A DNA stretch of 64,000 bases from Brumicola pallidula DSM 14239 = ACAM 615 (lineage in GTDB: Bacteria; Pseudomonadota; Gammaproteobacteria; Enterobacterales; Alteromonadaceae). The position numbers were made by a program, and so were the translations under genes. A model generated the notes under the pieces. The model was not told the origin of the DNA, searched no databases, and was given only the letters and a program-made list of their open reading frames with translations. Of this stretch, positions 18,443 to 29,321 are shown piece by piece (the first letter of the stretch is position 1; the number at the start of each line of letters is the position of its first letter). Location: NCBI RefSeq assembly GCF_000428905.1, contig NZ_KE386815.1, positions 186,001 through 250,000 on the forward strand, read 5' to 3'.

Positions 18443-19294
18443 ATGAACATCCTCGAAAAAATTACACGGCAAAAAGCTGATTTCAGTAAATCAGAAAAAA
18501 AAGTAGCTGAAGTTATCCTTGCGAATCCACAAGTGGCTATTCATTCTTCAATTGCAACATTAGCTAAAATGTCGAACGTTAGTGAGCCAACAGTCAATCG
18601 ATTTTGCAGACGATTAGACACCAAAGGATACCCAGACTTTAAATTGCATCTAGCGCAAAGCCTCGCCAATGGTACCCCATATGTAAATCGTCACGTTGAT
18701 GAATTTGACGGGCCGACGGAATACACCAATAAAATTTTCGAATCCACCATGGCCTCATTAGAAGTGGCTCGTCAGTCACTTGATATCGCGACGGTCAATC
18801 GAGTGGTAGACCTACTAACTCAAGCTAAAAGGATTTCATTTTTTGGTGTGGGAGCGTCTTCTTCGGTGGCTCATGACGCACTCAACAAATTCTTTAGATT
18901 TAACGTGCCTGTCGTCTATTTTGAAGATACATTAATGCAGCGCATGAGTTGTATGAACTGCACGGAAGAAGATGTCGTGATGTTAATTTCGCATACAGGT
19001 AGAACCAAAAGTTTGGTTGATATTGCACAAATTGCAAGATCAAATGACGCTGTTGTTGTAGGCATAACTTCTGCTGATAGTCCATTAAGCAAAGAGTGCA
19101 ATTACGTACTTTCGCTAGCGGTTCCTGAAGATACTGACTTATATATGCCAATGGCCTCTCGTATTGCGCAACTGACATTAATTGATGTTTTAGCAACGGG
19201 TTTCACTCTTCGCAGAGGCACCAGGTTTAGAGAGAACTTAAAAAGAGTAAAAGACACCCTACGGGGCAGCCGCTTTAACAAAACAGAGACGTAG
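18443..19294 (+). CDS. hexR: HexR, RpiR-family transcriptional regulator of central carbon metabolism
   Basis: HexR is a DNA-binding regulator that senses 2-keto-3-deoxy-6-phosphogluconate and controls Entner-Doudoroff, glycolytic and gluconeogenic genes in proteobacteria. The 283-aa protein has an N-terminal RpiR helix-turn-helix (about 1-77, with NVSEPTVNRFCRRLD as recognition region) and a C-terminal SIS sugar-phosphate domain (about 125-260, with FFGVGASSSVAHDA and LISHTGRTKS). I chose the ATG at 18443, matching the known MNxLEKI start; a GTG 18 codons earlier would add unrelated residues. Divergent from zwf and followed by pyk, as known in Shewanella and Vibrio. A HexR-type box sits in its own upstream region. 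Confidence 0.95.
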   Translation: MNILEKITRQKADFSKSEKKVAEVILANPQVAIHSSIATLAKMSNVSEPTVNRFCRRLDTKGYPDFKLHLAQSLANGTPYVNRHVDEFDGPTEYTNKIFESTMASLEVARQSLDIATVNRVVDLLTQAKRISFFGVGASSSVAHDALNKFFRFNVPVVYFEDTLMQRMSCMNCTEEDVVMLISHTGRTKSLVDIAQIARSNDAVVVGITSADSPLSKECNYVLSLAVPEDTDLYMPMASRIAQLTLIDVLATGFTLRRGTRFRENLKRVKDTLRGSRFNKTET

Positions 19295-19389
19295 TTATCG
19301 ATTGATTTTAGTTTTAACGTCAAGCTGTCACTGCTTACACACAAAAGCAACAAATAAATCCGAAACCACAACACAAATTGAGTAAAGAT

Positions 19390-20826
19390 ATGTCGCGTAG
19401 AACAAAAATACTTGCCACTTTAGGTCCTGCAACTGATACCCAGGAGATGATTGAAGCCATTATAGCAGCAGGTGCAAACGTGGTTAGGATGAACTTTTCG
19501 CATGGTAATGCGCAAGACCACATTGAGCGAGCGAATAAAGTGCGCATCGCGGCAAAAAAACTGAACAGATATGTGGCTATTCTAGGCGATCTCCAAGGTC
19601 CTAAAATACGTGTTTCTCGCTTCATAGATTCAGCCGTTCAATTAGACATTGGACAAACATTTACATTAGATGCCGAACTCGAGGTCAATGTAGGCACCAA
19701 TGAAGCCGTTGGCATCGATTATAAAGCCCTTCCTGATGATGTTAGCGAAGGCGATTTATTGTTATTAGATGATGGTAGGATTCAGCTGCTTGTCAATCGC
19801 GTTGAAGGCAGCAAAGTAATTACAACGGTTACGGTTGGCGGCAAACTATCCAATAATAAAGGCATTAACCGCCAAGGCGGTGGATTGACAGCTGAAGCAT
19901 TAACAGAAAAAGACAAACGTGACATTGTTACTGCAGCCGAAATTGGTGTTGATTATTTAGCCGTCTCTTTTCCTCGCTGCGGCGCTGACCTCGATTATGC
20001 ACGCGAGCTAGCACTGCAAGCTGGCTCGAAGGCTAAAATTTGTGCCAAAGTTGAACGCGCAGAAACTGTTGCCAGCGAAGCCGCCATGGACGATATCATT
20101 CTGGCGTCTGACGCCGTCATGGTAGCCCGCGGCGACTTAGGTGTAGAAATTGGTGATGCTGAACTTGTCGGTGTACAAAAGAAATTGATTGCACGTTCCA
20201 GACAGCTAAATCGGGTTGTCATTACGGCTACACAAATGATGGAATCAATGATTGAAAGCCCAATGCCAACGCGTGCTGAAGTCATGGATGTGGCAAACGC
20301 AGTCCTTGACGGTACAGATGCAGTGATGCTTTCAGCCGAAACTGCAGCCGGTAAATATCCTGTTGAAACTGTTAAAGCAATGGCCAGAGTTTGTGAAGGT
20401 GCGGAACTACACCCAAATGTTCAAATATCTAAACATCGATTAGATGAATTCTTTAAAGATGTGAGTGAAACGACTGCTATGTCAGCAGTGTATGCAGCAA
20501 ATCACTTACCTACAATTAAAGCGATTGTCGGCCTCACCGAAAGTGGCACAACACCCAAATTAATGTCCAGAATTACCACGTCTTTGCCGATTATTGCAAT
20601 GTCTAGACACATCGCAACATTGAACATGATGGCGCTTTACCGTGGTGTTATACCGCTATATTTTGATTCAACAAAAAGCCTTCCCGGTGCATTGACCTTT
20701 GATGTTATCGAGGCGCTAAAAGAATCAGGCCTGCTGCAAGTTGGTGATCAAGTCATCTTAACGTATGGCGATCGTATGGAAACTGTTGGTGCTACGAATG
20801 CATGTAAAATTGTGACTATCGCTTAA
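19390..20826 (+). CDS. pykA: Pyruvate kinase, PykA type
   Basis: The enzyme transfers phosphate from phosphoenolpyruvate to ADP, giving pyruvate and ATP. The 478-aa protein starts with [13 protein letters not shown]. The K+/Mg2+-binding and active-site segment [12 protein letters not shown] is near residue 245, followed by TATQMMESM and the allosteric C-terminal domain. I chose the ATG at 19390, which gives the PykA-type MSRRTKI start with TGAG 7 bases before it; the in-frame TTG at 19378 has no ribosome site. It follows hexR by 95 bases and is probably cotranscribed, as I see no separate terminator or HexR box between them. Confidence 0.95.
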   Translation: MSRRTKILATLGPATDTQEMIEAIIAAGANVVRMNFSHGNAQDHIERANKVRIAAKKLNRYVAILGDLQGPKIRVSRFIDSAVQLDIGQTFTLDAELEVNVGTNEAVGIDYKALPDDVSEGDLLLLDDGRIQLLVNRVEGSKVITTVTVGGKLSNNKGINRQGGGLTAEALTEKDKRDIVTAAEIGVDYLAVSFPRCGADLDYARELALQAGSKAKICAKVERAETVASEAAMDDIILASDAVMVARGDLGVEIGDAELVGVQKKLIARSRQLNRVVITATQMMESMIESPMPTRAEVMDVANAVLDGTDAVMLSAETAAGKYPVETVKAMARVCEGAELHPNVQISKHRLDEFFKDVSETTAMSAVYAANHLPTIKAIVGLTESGTTPKLMSRITTSLPIIAMSRHIATLNMMALYRGVIPLYFDSTKSLPGALTFDVIEALKESGLLQVGDQVILTYGDRMETVGATNACKIVTIA

Positions 20827-20932
20827 AAGAAGTTTGAGTGATACGCATAAATAATCTAAAAAAATACTGTCGAGCAACCTTCGGTCGTATAGTTAAAGGC
20901 TAGACTGACAATATTTTAATAAAGAGACAAGC

Positions 20933-22117
20933 ATGTTAAATACCGCAAATAAAAAATATGATGTTGTAATTTTCGGCGCCACTGGCTTTACCGGTAAGCT
21001 AGTTGTCGAATACTTTCTTAGTCAATACGCAGGTAATGACCAAATTAGCTGGGCAATGGCTGGTAGGAACTTGGAAAAACTCGCCAAAGTCCGAGACCAA
21101 TTAAATGCGCCTGCCGACACGCCATTAATCGAGGCTAATGGCGAAGACGCGGATAGTATCGCTAACTTAGTCGAGCAAACTGCTGTTGTGTTAACCACAG
21201 TAGGCCCTTATCAATTATACGGTGAAAACTTGATAAGAGCCTGTGCTGTATCTGGTACTGGTTACGTTGACCTTTGTGGTGAACCAACTTGGATGCACGA
21301 CATGATTACTAAATATCAAACACAAGCGCAAAGCAGTGGCGCTAAAATTATATTTTCATGTGGTTTCGATTCTATACCTTTTGACCTTGGCGTTTTCCAT
21401 TTACAGCAGAAAGTAATTGCTGAAACGGGTTCCCCCCTTGAATATGTCAAAGGTCGAGTGCGTAAAATGCAAGGCAAATTCTCAGGCGGCACTGCAGCCA
21501 GTTTGAAAGCCACTATGAAAGCTGCATTTGCAGACCCAAGCGTGATGGAAGTGCTAAAAAACCCATATGCTCTGGCATCAACAACCAATGCTGTCGAACA
21601 ACCAAATGGTGAAAAACCTTATTTTGATGAGGCTTTAGGAAGTTGGGTTGCACCATTTATCATGGCCGCAATTAACACTCGTAATGTACATCGTTCAAAT
21701 ATGTTACTCGGCCATCAGTATGGGCATAATTTCAAATATGATGAAATGATGCTTACTGGTCCTGGTGAGCGTGGCGAAGCAACAGCAAATGCTGTCGCGA
21801 GCGATAAGTCATTGGGTGGCGATGACGGTCCTAAGCCAGGCGAAGGTCCGACCAAGGAAGAACGTGACAATGGTTTTTACGACGTCATGTTTGTCGGCCA
21901 AGATATTAACAACAAAACACATATTGTTAGCGTTGCAGGTGAAGTTGATCCTGGTTACGGTTCAACGTCTCGAATGATTGCTGAAAGCGCTTTGTGTTTA
22001 GTGGAAAATGTGGACAATATTCAAGGTGGATTTTATACAACTGCTCCAGCGCTGGGTAATGCATTAATAAAACGCTTACGAGATAATGCAGGACTCACTT
22101 TCAAAATAGAGGCATAA
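20933..22117 (+). CDS. Saccharopine-dehydrogenase-like NAD(P)-binding oxidoreductase
   Basis: The 394-aa protein opens with a Rossmann fold (VVIFGATGFTGKLVVEYF, residues 11-28) and has TTVGPYQLYGENLIRACA and YVDLCGEPTW, the pattern of saccharopine-dehydrogenase/homospermidine-synthase-like oxidoreductases. The closest described group I can name is the mycobacterial trans-acting enoyl reductase family; actual substrate is unknown. A glycine- and charge-rich loop (about 296-315, DKSLGGDDGPKPGEGPTKEE) interrupts the C-terminal half. GAGACAAGC precedes the ATG. It stands alone between pyk and the convergent ydjA homologue, so context does not reveal a pathway. Confidence 0.75.
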   Translation: MLNTANKKYDVVIFGATGFTGKLVVEYFLSQYAGNDQISWAMAGRNLEKLAKVRDQLNAPADTPLIEANGEDADSIANLVEQTAVVLTTVGPYQLYGENLIRACAVSGTGYVDLCGEPTWMHDMITKYQTQAQSSGAKIIFSCGFDSIPFDLGVFHLQQKVIAETGSPLEYVKGRVRKMQGKFSGGTAASLKATMKAAFADPSVMEVLKNPYALASTTNAVEQPNGEKPYFDEALGSWVAPFIMAAINTRNVHRSNMLLGHQYGHNFKYDEMMLTGPGERGEATANAVASDKSLGGDDGPKPGEGPTKEERDNGFYDVMFVGQDINNKTHIVSVAGEVDPGYGSTSRMIAESALCLVENVDNIQGGFYTTAPALGNALIKRLRDNAGLTFKIEA

Positions 22118-22148
22118 AGTCTCTCAAAAATGTCAACACGTGTGTTGT

Positions 22149-22189
22149 TTCAAGCGAGATCGCTGAACGTTCCAATGATCTCGCTTGAA
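22149..22189. terminator. Long hairpin between convergent genes
   Basis: TTCAAGCGAGATC (22149-22161) and GATCTCGCTTGAA (22177-22189) form a perfect 13-bp stem with a 15-base loop between two convergent genes. It lacks a clear T tract, so it may terminate weakly or stabilise the 3' ends. Confidence 0.45.
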
Positions 22190-22215
22190 GATATACAGAA
22201 AGCGTCTGCAACTGA

Positions 22216-22779
22216 TTATTCCCAAACATCGAAATACGCACTACTTGTGCGTTTTAGTTTTGCCATGGTTTTCAACTTACTGCTGCCCAAATAAAGAAAA
22301 CCCAGAATTTCATCATGCTCAAAACACCCAAATGCATCTTTAACAATTTTGTCTTGGGCATAACTCCCGGATCGCCAAACGCCCTGAAAACCCTGCGCCA
22401 ATGCTGCCATTTGCATACTGTGAACAGCACAAGCAGTTGATGCAACCTGTTCAACCCAAGGGACTTTATCGTCTTCTTTGTACTTACAAATAGCCACAAT
22501 GACCATTGGTGCTCGCAATGGAAGTTGCATAGCTCGGTCGACAATAGCTTGTCCAACGCCAGAACTTATTGCTGCCTGCTCGAATATTTCTCCTAACTTA
22601 ACGAGTCCTTTTCCCTTACAAACAATAAATTGCCAAGGTGTTAAACAGCGATGGTCTGGCGCACGCAAAGCTGCTTGCATGATGTTCTCCAAAACAATTC
22701 CTTCTGGCGCTGGCTCGGTCAATCGTGGTTGAGAACTTCGGTTTAGTAATAGATCTAAAGCTTGCACATTCGTCTCCAA
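22216..22779 (-). CDS. ydjA: Nitroreductase family protein, YdjA-like
   Basis: This 187-aa protein belongs to the FMN-dependent nitroreductase family, small YdjA subtype. Motifs include an N-terminal NRSSQPRL, RAPDHRCLTPWQF (about 40-52) and GFQGVWRSGSYA (about 130-141). Such enzymes reduce nitro compounds or quinones with NAD(P)H; the natural substrate is unknown. In E. coli ydjA is divergent from sppA, and the same pair occurs here with a small ORF between. It converges with the saccharopine-dehydrogenase-like gene. Confidence 0.88.
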   Translation of the reverse strand: METNVQALDLLLNRSSQPRLTEPAPEGIVLENIMQAALRAPDHRCLTPWQFIVCKGKGLVKLGEIFEQAAISSGVGQAIVDRAMQLPLRAPMVIVAICKYKEDDKVPWVEQVASTACAVHSMQMAALAQGFQGVWRSGSYAQDKIVKDAFGCFEHDEILGFLYLGSSKLKTMAKLKRTSSAYFDVWE

Positions 22780-22930
22780 AAAAACGGTATATAAATTATG
22801 TTACCTGTCTAGGATTACAAAGACAGTCAAAAGTATTTTTATGCAAACAAAACGTAGGCATATAGCATACTGTGTTTTATCCTATTGTAATGTACTCTTG
22901 TACTTAAAAGAAAGAACAACACGCGAAGTT

Positions 22931-23107
22931 ATGATGCAGCAACCCGAAAAATTAAGGCCGCTCCAACACATTATGCGTAAACATGCGAAGGCGCCGCATA
23001 TTCAGAGACGTCAAAGCGCTCTGTTAATGACCTACGCAAACCATGATCACAAAGGAGTAGCTCAAATAATTAAAGCTTGGTTAAGTGAGCAACAAGTTAA
23101 ACCGTAA
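22931..23107 (+). CDS. Small basic protein of unknown function upstream of sppA
   Basis: The frame encodes 58 residues from the ATG at 22931 (or 57 from 22934), with a His- and Arg-rich core (RKHAKAPHIQRRQSALLMTYA) and a C-terminal amphipathic helix ending WLSEQQVKP. The composition looks like a real soluble protein, not a shadow, and no other gene overlaps it. The ribosome site (GAAG) is weak, and the frame stays open upstream to 22841, though those extra residues look non-coding. It lies 85 bases before sppA on the same strand. I do not recognise the family. Confidence 0.45.
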   Translation: MMQQPEKLRPLQHIMRKHAKAPHIQRRQSALLMTYANHDHKGVAQIIKAWLSEQQVKP

Positions 23108-23192
23108 CAAACAATTACATTTAAGTGTTGTCGTTTGTGAAAGCAATTCGATATCATGCATAATGAAGGAAACTAAAAGGTAAATTAATAAA

Positions 23193-25058
23193 ATGTCAGA
23201 GAAAAAGAGTTGGACTAAGTCGTTTTTTATCGGTTCTTGGAACGTCATCAATTTTACGAGAAAGTTCGTTTTGAACCTTATATTCTTCATCATACTGATT
23301 GCCGTTCTTGTTGGAATTAGCAATTCAAGCGGTGAAAAAGCCACGGTAGATAAAAGCAGTGCGCTAGTCCTAAACCTAACCGGGAACTTGGTAATTGAGC
23401 AACAATATGTCGAACCTGCTGCAAAATTTGCAGCAGAAGCATTTGGTCAAGCTACTGATAATCCGGAAGTATTAGTGAGAGATCTGGTCAAGGTCATCAA
23501 CAATGCCAAGGAAGACAAACGAATCAAGGCCTTAGTCTTGCAATTAGGTGGACTTGGTGGCGGTGGTTTAGACAAAATGCGTTTAGTAGCGGCAGCACTG
23601 ACCGACTTTAAAACCTCTGGTAAACCTATTTATGCAATGGCTGATTATTATGGACAGAATCAATATTACTTGGCCGCTCATGCTGACAATCTTTATCTTA
23701 ACCCAATGGGTGCGATGATTATTGAGGGTTATGGTCGCTACAGAATGTATTACAAAGAAGGCTTAGAAAAACTGCGCGCCTCAGTACACGTATTTAAAGT
23801 AGGAAAATTTAAATCTGCTGTAGAACCTTTTCTACGTGACGACATGTCACCTGAAGCGAGACTCGCCAATGAAATGTGGATGAACGAGCTATGGGCACAG
23901 TATAAATCAGATGTTGCGATTGCAAGAAAAATGGACATAAGCAACTTTGACGAGAAAATTGAACAATTGCTCCCTAAATTTGAATCAGTCAACGGTGACT
24001 TTGCTGAATATGCATTGCAAAATGGTTGGGTAGATGGCTTAAGATCACGCAACGAATTCCGTGAGGAAATGGTCGCGCTATTAGGTGAGGCTGATAATAA
24101 GCGAGGATATAACACCGTTAGTTATCAGAAATATTTAGAATTAATTACACCTAAGATTGCATTACCTGAATCATCTAAAGATAAGGTAGCTATTGTTATC
24201 GCCAAAGGAACTATTTTGGATGGCACTCAAAAGCCGGGCACAATAGGGGGCGACAGCACTGCCGCGTTATTGAGAGAAGCGCGCCTAGACAACAAAGTAA
24301 AAGCGGTTGTGTTGCAAGTTGACTCAGGCGGCGGTAGTGCTTTTGCTTCTGAAGTTATTCGTAAAGAAATAGATCTCATTAAGGCAGCAGGTAAACCTGT
24401 GGTTGCTTCAATGGCGACATATGCAGCATCTGGTGGTTATTGGATATCTGCAAGTGCTGACGAAATTATCGCTGAGCCTAGCACCATAACTGGCTCCATT
24501 GGTATTTTCGGCATGATAACAACGTTTGAAAGAACTTTGGAATATGTTGGTGTGAGAACCGATGGTTTAGGTACAACCGAATTCGCTGGTATGAGCCCGA
24601 CACGAGCACTTTCTCCTGGTATCAAGCAAATTATTCAGATGAACATTGAACGTGGATACGAACGCTTCATTAACCTAGTCGCGACCGAACGTGGAATGAC
24701 AGCAGAAGCTGTTGATAAAATTGCCCAAGGTCGGGTTTGGATAGGGACGCAAGCGCTAGAACTTGGTTTGGTAGATAAATTAGGGAACTTGCAGGATGCG
24801 ATTGAATCAGCTGCTGCCTTGGCCGAATTAGAGGACTATGATACTAAATATATTGTTAAAACATTGTCTGATAAAGAATTGTTCTGGCAGAGTTTCTTAG
24901 CAGGAACTGCCTCTGTATTTTCTGGCTTAGATATTGAGCCGAAAACAAGTGCTTTCCAAGAAATATTGGCTAGAGTAGATGCAGACTTGAAACAATTTAC
25001 ACAATTGAATGACCCACTGGCAACTTATGCAATGTGCATTGAATGCCAAGTTGAGTAA
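23193..25058 (+). CDS. sppA: Signal peptide peptidase SppA, 67 kDa type
   Basis: SppA is an inner-membrane serine peptidase that degrades cleaved signal peptides, active site in the periplasm. The 621-aa protein has one N-terminal membrane anchor (about 25-45) and two tandem peptidase S49 domains. The catalytic lysine is Lys207 in VGKFKSAVEPF in the first half, and the nucleophile is Ser413 in AASGGYW in the second, matching E. coli Lys209 and Ser409. A strong terminator follows at 25123-25152. The ydjA-sppA neighbourhood is as in E. coli. Confidence 0.95.
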   Translation: MSEKKSWTKSFFIGSWNVINFTRKFVLNLIFFIILIAVLVGISNSSGEKATVDKSSALVLNLTGNLVIEQQYVEPAAKFAAEAFGQATDNPEVLVRDLVKVINNAKEDKRIKALVLQLGGLGGGGLDKMRLVAAALTDFKTSGKPIYAMADYYGQNQYYLAAHADNLYLNPMGAMIIEGYGRYRMYYKEGLEKLRASVHVFKVGKFKSAVEPFLRDDMSPEARLANEMWMNELWAQYKSDVAIARKMDISNFDEKIEQLLPKFESVNGDFAEYALQNGWVDGLRSRNEFREEMVALLGEADNKRGYNTVSYQKYLELITPKIALPESSKDKVAIVIAKGTILDGTQKPGTIGGDSTAALLREARLDNKVKAVVLQVDSGGGSAFASEVIRKEIDLIKAAGKPVVASMATYAASGGYWISASADEIIAEPSTITGSIGIFGMITTFERTLEYVGVRTDGLGTTEFAGMSPTRALSPGIKQIIQMNIERGYERFINLVATERGMTAEAVDKIAQGRVWIGTQALELGLVDKLGNLQDAIESAAALAELEDYDTKYIVKTLSDKELFWQSFLAGTASVFSGLDIEPKTSAFQEILARVDADLKQFTQLNDPLATYAMCIECQVE

Positions 25059-25122
25059 AACTTAGCGCTAAGTAACGGCTGTTAAGTTACGTTTTTGAAG
25101 GTAGGTTATTATACATAAACGC

Positions 25123-25152
25123 AAAAATGGACAGTTTCGACTGTCCATTTTT
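25123..25152 (+). terminator. Rho-independent terminator after sppA
   Basis: AAAAATGGACAG (25123-25134), loop TTTCGA and CTGTCCATTTTT (25141-25152) form a perfect 12-bp stem running into T residues. Confidence 0.9.
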
Positions 25153-25176
25153 TTATGCCTACAGTAAACTACAAGA

Positions 25177-25665
25177 ATGAACGATATCGACCTTCTCAAC
25201 TCAGCAGAGACAGCAATTGAACAAAGCTGTCAACTTGCCAATACGTACTTTTCAACACGCTTTGCAATGCCCTCTGTTAGCTTAAACCAGCGAGGTAAAA
25301 TTGCAGGAAGCGCGCACTTACAAAAAAATATAATCAAATTAAATAAGAAGCTATTTATACAAAATTTCGAGGACTTTTTACATCAAGTTATCCCTCACGA
25401 AGTTGCACATATAATTTGCTATCAAAAATTTGGAAAGGTGAAGCCACACGGCATCGAATGGCAGGGTATTATGCGCTCGCTATTCAGTTTAGATGCCAAC
25501 GTTACCCATAAATATGATGTCGCCAATATTGGCATGCAAGATTTTGCTTATCGGTGTGACTGCAATGAGTTAATAATGTTAAGCACCGTTCGTCATAACA
25601 AAGTATCGCGTGGCAAGCACCGTTACCGTTGCCAGAAATGCAAGTCATTGTTAACACCGGCCTAA
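25177..25665 (+). CDS. sprT: SprT-like zinc metalloprotease-fold protein
   Basis: The 162-aa protein has the SprT layout: a zincin-like HEVAHIICY motif (about residues 74-82), whose two His and Glu are the expected metal-binding and catalytic residues, and a C-terminal zinc ribbon with CDC near 127 and CQKC near 153. SprT homologues of eukaryotic Spartan may act on DNA-protein crosslinks, but the bacterial role is not established. The sppA terminator separates it from upstream transcription, so it must have its own promoter; the ATG at 25177 is only 25 bases from that hairpin. Confidence 0.9.
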   Translation: MNDIDLLNSAETAIEQSCQLANTYFSTRFAMPSVSLNQRGKIAGSAHLQKNIIKLNKKLFIQNFEDFLHQVIPHEVAHIICYQKFGKVKPHGIEWQGIMRSLFSLDANVTHKYDVANIGMQDFAYRCDCNELIMLSTVRHNKVSRGKHRYRCQKCKSLLTPA

Positions 25666-25741
25666 CTGCCCTGCAGTGGCACTTTAACTTGCCGTGTTAA
25701 TTTGTGCTGATTGAATACGTTATTAGCCGAGTGTCAATAAC

Positions 25742-26188
25742 TTAAAATAAATGTTTGGTAAATGCTTTGTCCAACTCAGAAAACGCAGTTCGCAGCAAGC
25801 AAGCTAGCTCATGAAATCGTGGTTGAGACTTTGGGTGCTCTACAGCGCACCCTTGTTGTTGCATCTTTAGGTAAATGTCCTGATACCACGCCTTTATAGC
25901 CGGCGGTAGCACTTTTTGCGAGCGAAACCCGAGCCAAATGAGACCTTGCACCGGTAAACTTAAAAAGAATAAACCCAACGTTAGTGCTTGGGGCAGTTGC
26001 GACAATCCCATAAAATGGAACTGCACCGCAACCGTCAATACGGCTAACGCTGGCATCACTTTGAAACCAAATTTGGTGGCGGCAATAATTCTGCACTCGG
26101 GAAAAAGGCCATACAGTTGCTTTTGCATTGGCCAAGCGTCCATGTAGCTTTGGCCTTGCTGAATTACATTTGGTAGTTGATTAGTCAT
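25742..26188 (-). CDS. yfbV: UPF0208 membrane protein YfbV
   Basis: This 148-aa inner-membrane protein has two hydrophobic segments (about 46-65 and 69-89) and a soluble C-terminal tail. The N-terminal GQSYMDAWPMQKQLYGLFPE and the helical pair match the YfbV/DUF412 family, for which a role in chromosome macrodomain constraint has been suggested in E. coli. Single gene, convergent with sprT. Confidence 0.85.
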   Translation of the reverse strand: MTNQLPNVIQQGQSYMDAWPMQKQLYGLFPECRIIAATKFGFKVMPALAVLTVAVQFHFMGLSQLPQALTLGLFFLSLPVQGLIWLGFRSQKVLPPAIKAWYQDIYLKMQQQGCAVEHPKSQPRFHELACLLRTAFSELDKAFTKHLF

Positions 26189-26365
26189 ATACGTTCACCG
26201 TTTCTAAACTAAACCCGAATTGCCTTGATATTAGCACAAAAAAGAAACAATATTTCTTCATTATTACAAAACGATCGCAGATATAGTGATTAAGCATGGA
26301 GGCTTTCCTAAAGTAGTTTATACTTCTGCTCGTACAAGCAAAGATCAACATTGAATTGAAAATAA

Positions 26366-27364
<999 letters not shown>

Positions 27365-27411
27365 TCGTTTGCTAACATTCAGACAGGCGGTAATTCCTCT
27401 CAGGAAGCCGC

Positions 27412-28149
27412 ATGATTGAATTATTTAAACTCGACCACACGAATGATTTCCCCGCTGTCGATTTTGCGCTAGATGAGCCTAATGGCTTACTAGCGTTTGG
27501 CGGTGATCTGTCAATTAACAGGCTAATAAATGCTTATCGCTTAGGCATATTCCCATGGTTTGGCAATGAAGACCCTTATCTTTGGTGGTCACCCGATCCC
27601 CGCGGCATATTAGAGTTAGATAAATTTCATACCTCCAAGACCTTGCGTAAATCACTGAAAAAAGGCGAATATCAAGTCACGCTAAATAATAATTTTTTAG
27701 AGGTTATTAATCAATGTTCCCGGATACCAAGAAAAGCGTCTGGATTGAAACAAGCTGATCAAACCAGCACACAAACTTGGATAACCGATGAAATGGTTCA
27801 ATCCTATGTTGAATTACATGAAGCAGGATATGCGCATTCAATTGAAGTTTGGCATAAAGAAGATATGGTTGGCGGACTGTATGGTGTTTCTGTTGGTGGC
27901 GTTTTTTGTGGCGAATCTATGTTTCACTCTAGAACAGATGCATCAAAAGTTGGCTTATATGCACTGGTTCAACATATGAAAAATGGTAATATGGGTTTTA
28001 TAGACTGCCAAATGGAAACACCTCATTTAGCCACTTTAGGCTGTGAAACAGTTTCTAGAGATTCATTTCTCAAACGTTTAGACCATTATAAAGACCGCAA
28101 AATAAATCCTGAAATTTGGCGTTCTCAATCATTAGGAAAGTTGATTTGA
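27412..28149 (+). CDS. aat: Leucyl/phenylalanyl-tRNA-protein transferase
   Basis: Aat attaches Leu or Phe from aminoacyl-tRNA to N-terminal Arg or Lys of proteins, marking them for ClpS-ClpA-ClpP degradation. The 245-aa protein shows family motifs: GLLAFGGDLS near the start, YRLGIFPWF, WWSPDPRGIL, and GGLYGVSVGGVFCGESMF (about 154-171), with IDCQMETPHLATLG near the C-terminus. Its stop overlaps the start of bpt. Both N-end rule transferases lie 1-4 kb from clpA and clpS, the adaptor and unfoldase of the same pathway. Confidence 0.96.
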   Translation: MIELFKLDHTNDFPAVDFALDEPNGLLAFGGDLSINRLINAYRLGIFPWFGNEDPYLWWSPDPRGILELDKFHTSKTLRKSLKKGEYQVTLNNNFLEVINQCSRIPRKASGLKQADQTSTQTWITDEMVQSYVELHEAGYAHSIEVWHKEDMVGGLYGVSVGGVFCGESMFHSRTDASKVGLYALVQHMKNGNMGFIDCQMETPHLATLGCETVSRDSFLKRLDHYKDRKINPEIWRSQSLGKLI

Positions 28150-28841
28150 AATTTGGTATTACACAACAATTTGACTGTAACTATCTGCCAGACAGAAAAG
28201 AACAGTTACTTGTGTGTGTTGAACCCACTGCTGTTCTGCAACATGTTTTCTCAGACTTAACAGAGTCTGGTTTTAGACGCTCGGGCGAGCAAATATACCG
28301 GCCACACTGTTTACATTGCAACCAGTGCCAATCAATCAAAATATTAGCCAGAGCGTTTACTATCAGCAAAAGCCAAAAACGCGTTTTATCTAAAAACAAA
28401 GATTTGCAGATAAAAATTAGTCAGCAAAATAAGTCCGAATATTACTTATTATACGAAAAGTACATCAATAATGTGCACTTTGATGGCGCTATGTTCCCCG
28501 CCTCAAAAGAACAATATGATGGCTTTGTTAATTGTGAATGGCAACGGCCTATCTTTATCGAAGCCTTTTTGGATGACGAACTTATCGGAGTTGCCGTCAC
28601 CGATAAACTCAAGTACGGCTACTCCGCGCTATATACATTTTTTAAGCCCAGTATGAGCAAACGCTCGCTTGGTATCTTTTTTATACTACAGCAAATCCAA
28701 TTAACTGCAGACGAGCACCTTCCCTACCTTTATTTAGGCTACCAAGTTGATGCATGTAAAAAAATGAATTACAAACAGAACTTTTACCCGCATGAACGTT
28801 TCTTTGACAATAAGTGGCATTTATCTGTAAAAAACACATGA
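28146..28841 (+). CDS. bpt: Aspartate/glutamate leucyltransferase
   Basis: Bpt transfers Leu to N-terminal Asp or Glu of proteins, creating ClpS-dependent N-degrons. The 231-aa protein starts KFGITQQFDCNYLPDRKEQ, matching known Bpt N-termini, has the cysteine cluster CLHCNQC with preceding YRPHC (about 57-65), and the conserved YLGYQVDACKKMNYK near the end. I chose the TTG at 28146, which overlaps the aat stop (TTGA) and has AGGA 8-9 bases upstream; an in-frame TTG at 28116 lies deep inside aat. E. coli lacks this gene. Confidence 0.92.
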   Translation: MKFGITQQFDCNYLPDRKEQLLVCVEPTAVLQHVFSDLTESGFRRSGEQIYRPHCLHCNQCQSIKILARAFTISKSQKRVLSKNKDLQIKISQQNKSEYYLLYEKYINNVHFDGAMFPASKEQYDGFVNCEWQRPIFIEAFLDDELIGVAVTDKLKYGYSALYTFFKPSMSKRSLGIFFILQQIQLTADEHLPYLYLGYQVDACKKMNYKQNFYPHERFFDNKWHLSVKNT

Positions 28842-28920
28842 ATCCCTTTACATACCAGTGCATTTGAGTTACTTTCTGCGCGGCAAAATATTGACTAACA
28901 TATTGAGGTTGTTGCTTTAG

Positions 28921-29139
<219 letters not shown>

Positions 29140-29260
29140 TGGTCAAGCTGAGGCCTTAAGGTCAACAGGACTATTCCTTTTGATTTAAACGCTCGGACTC
29201 AGACGATGCTAGCTTACAATGATGTTGTTCATTACTTAAACAAGCAAAAAAGTTTCAAAA

Positions 29261-29282
29261 AAAACCGCCTTTCGGCGGTTTT
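29261..29282. terminator. Bidirectional terminator between infA and clpA
   Basis: AAAACCGCC (29261-29269), loop TTTC and GGCGGTTTT (29274-29282), flanked by A and T runs on either side, can terminate infA rightward and clpA leftward. Confidence 0.9.
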
Positions 29283-29321
29283 TTAATTTCTCTATTTAAT
29301 CACTAAAATAAAAAATAATGA

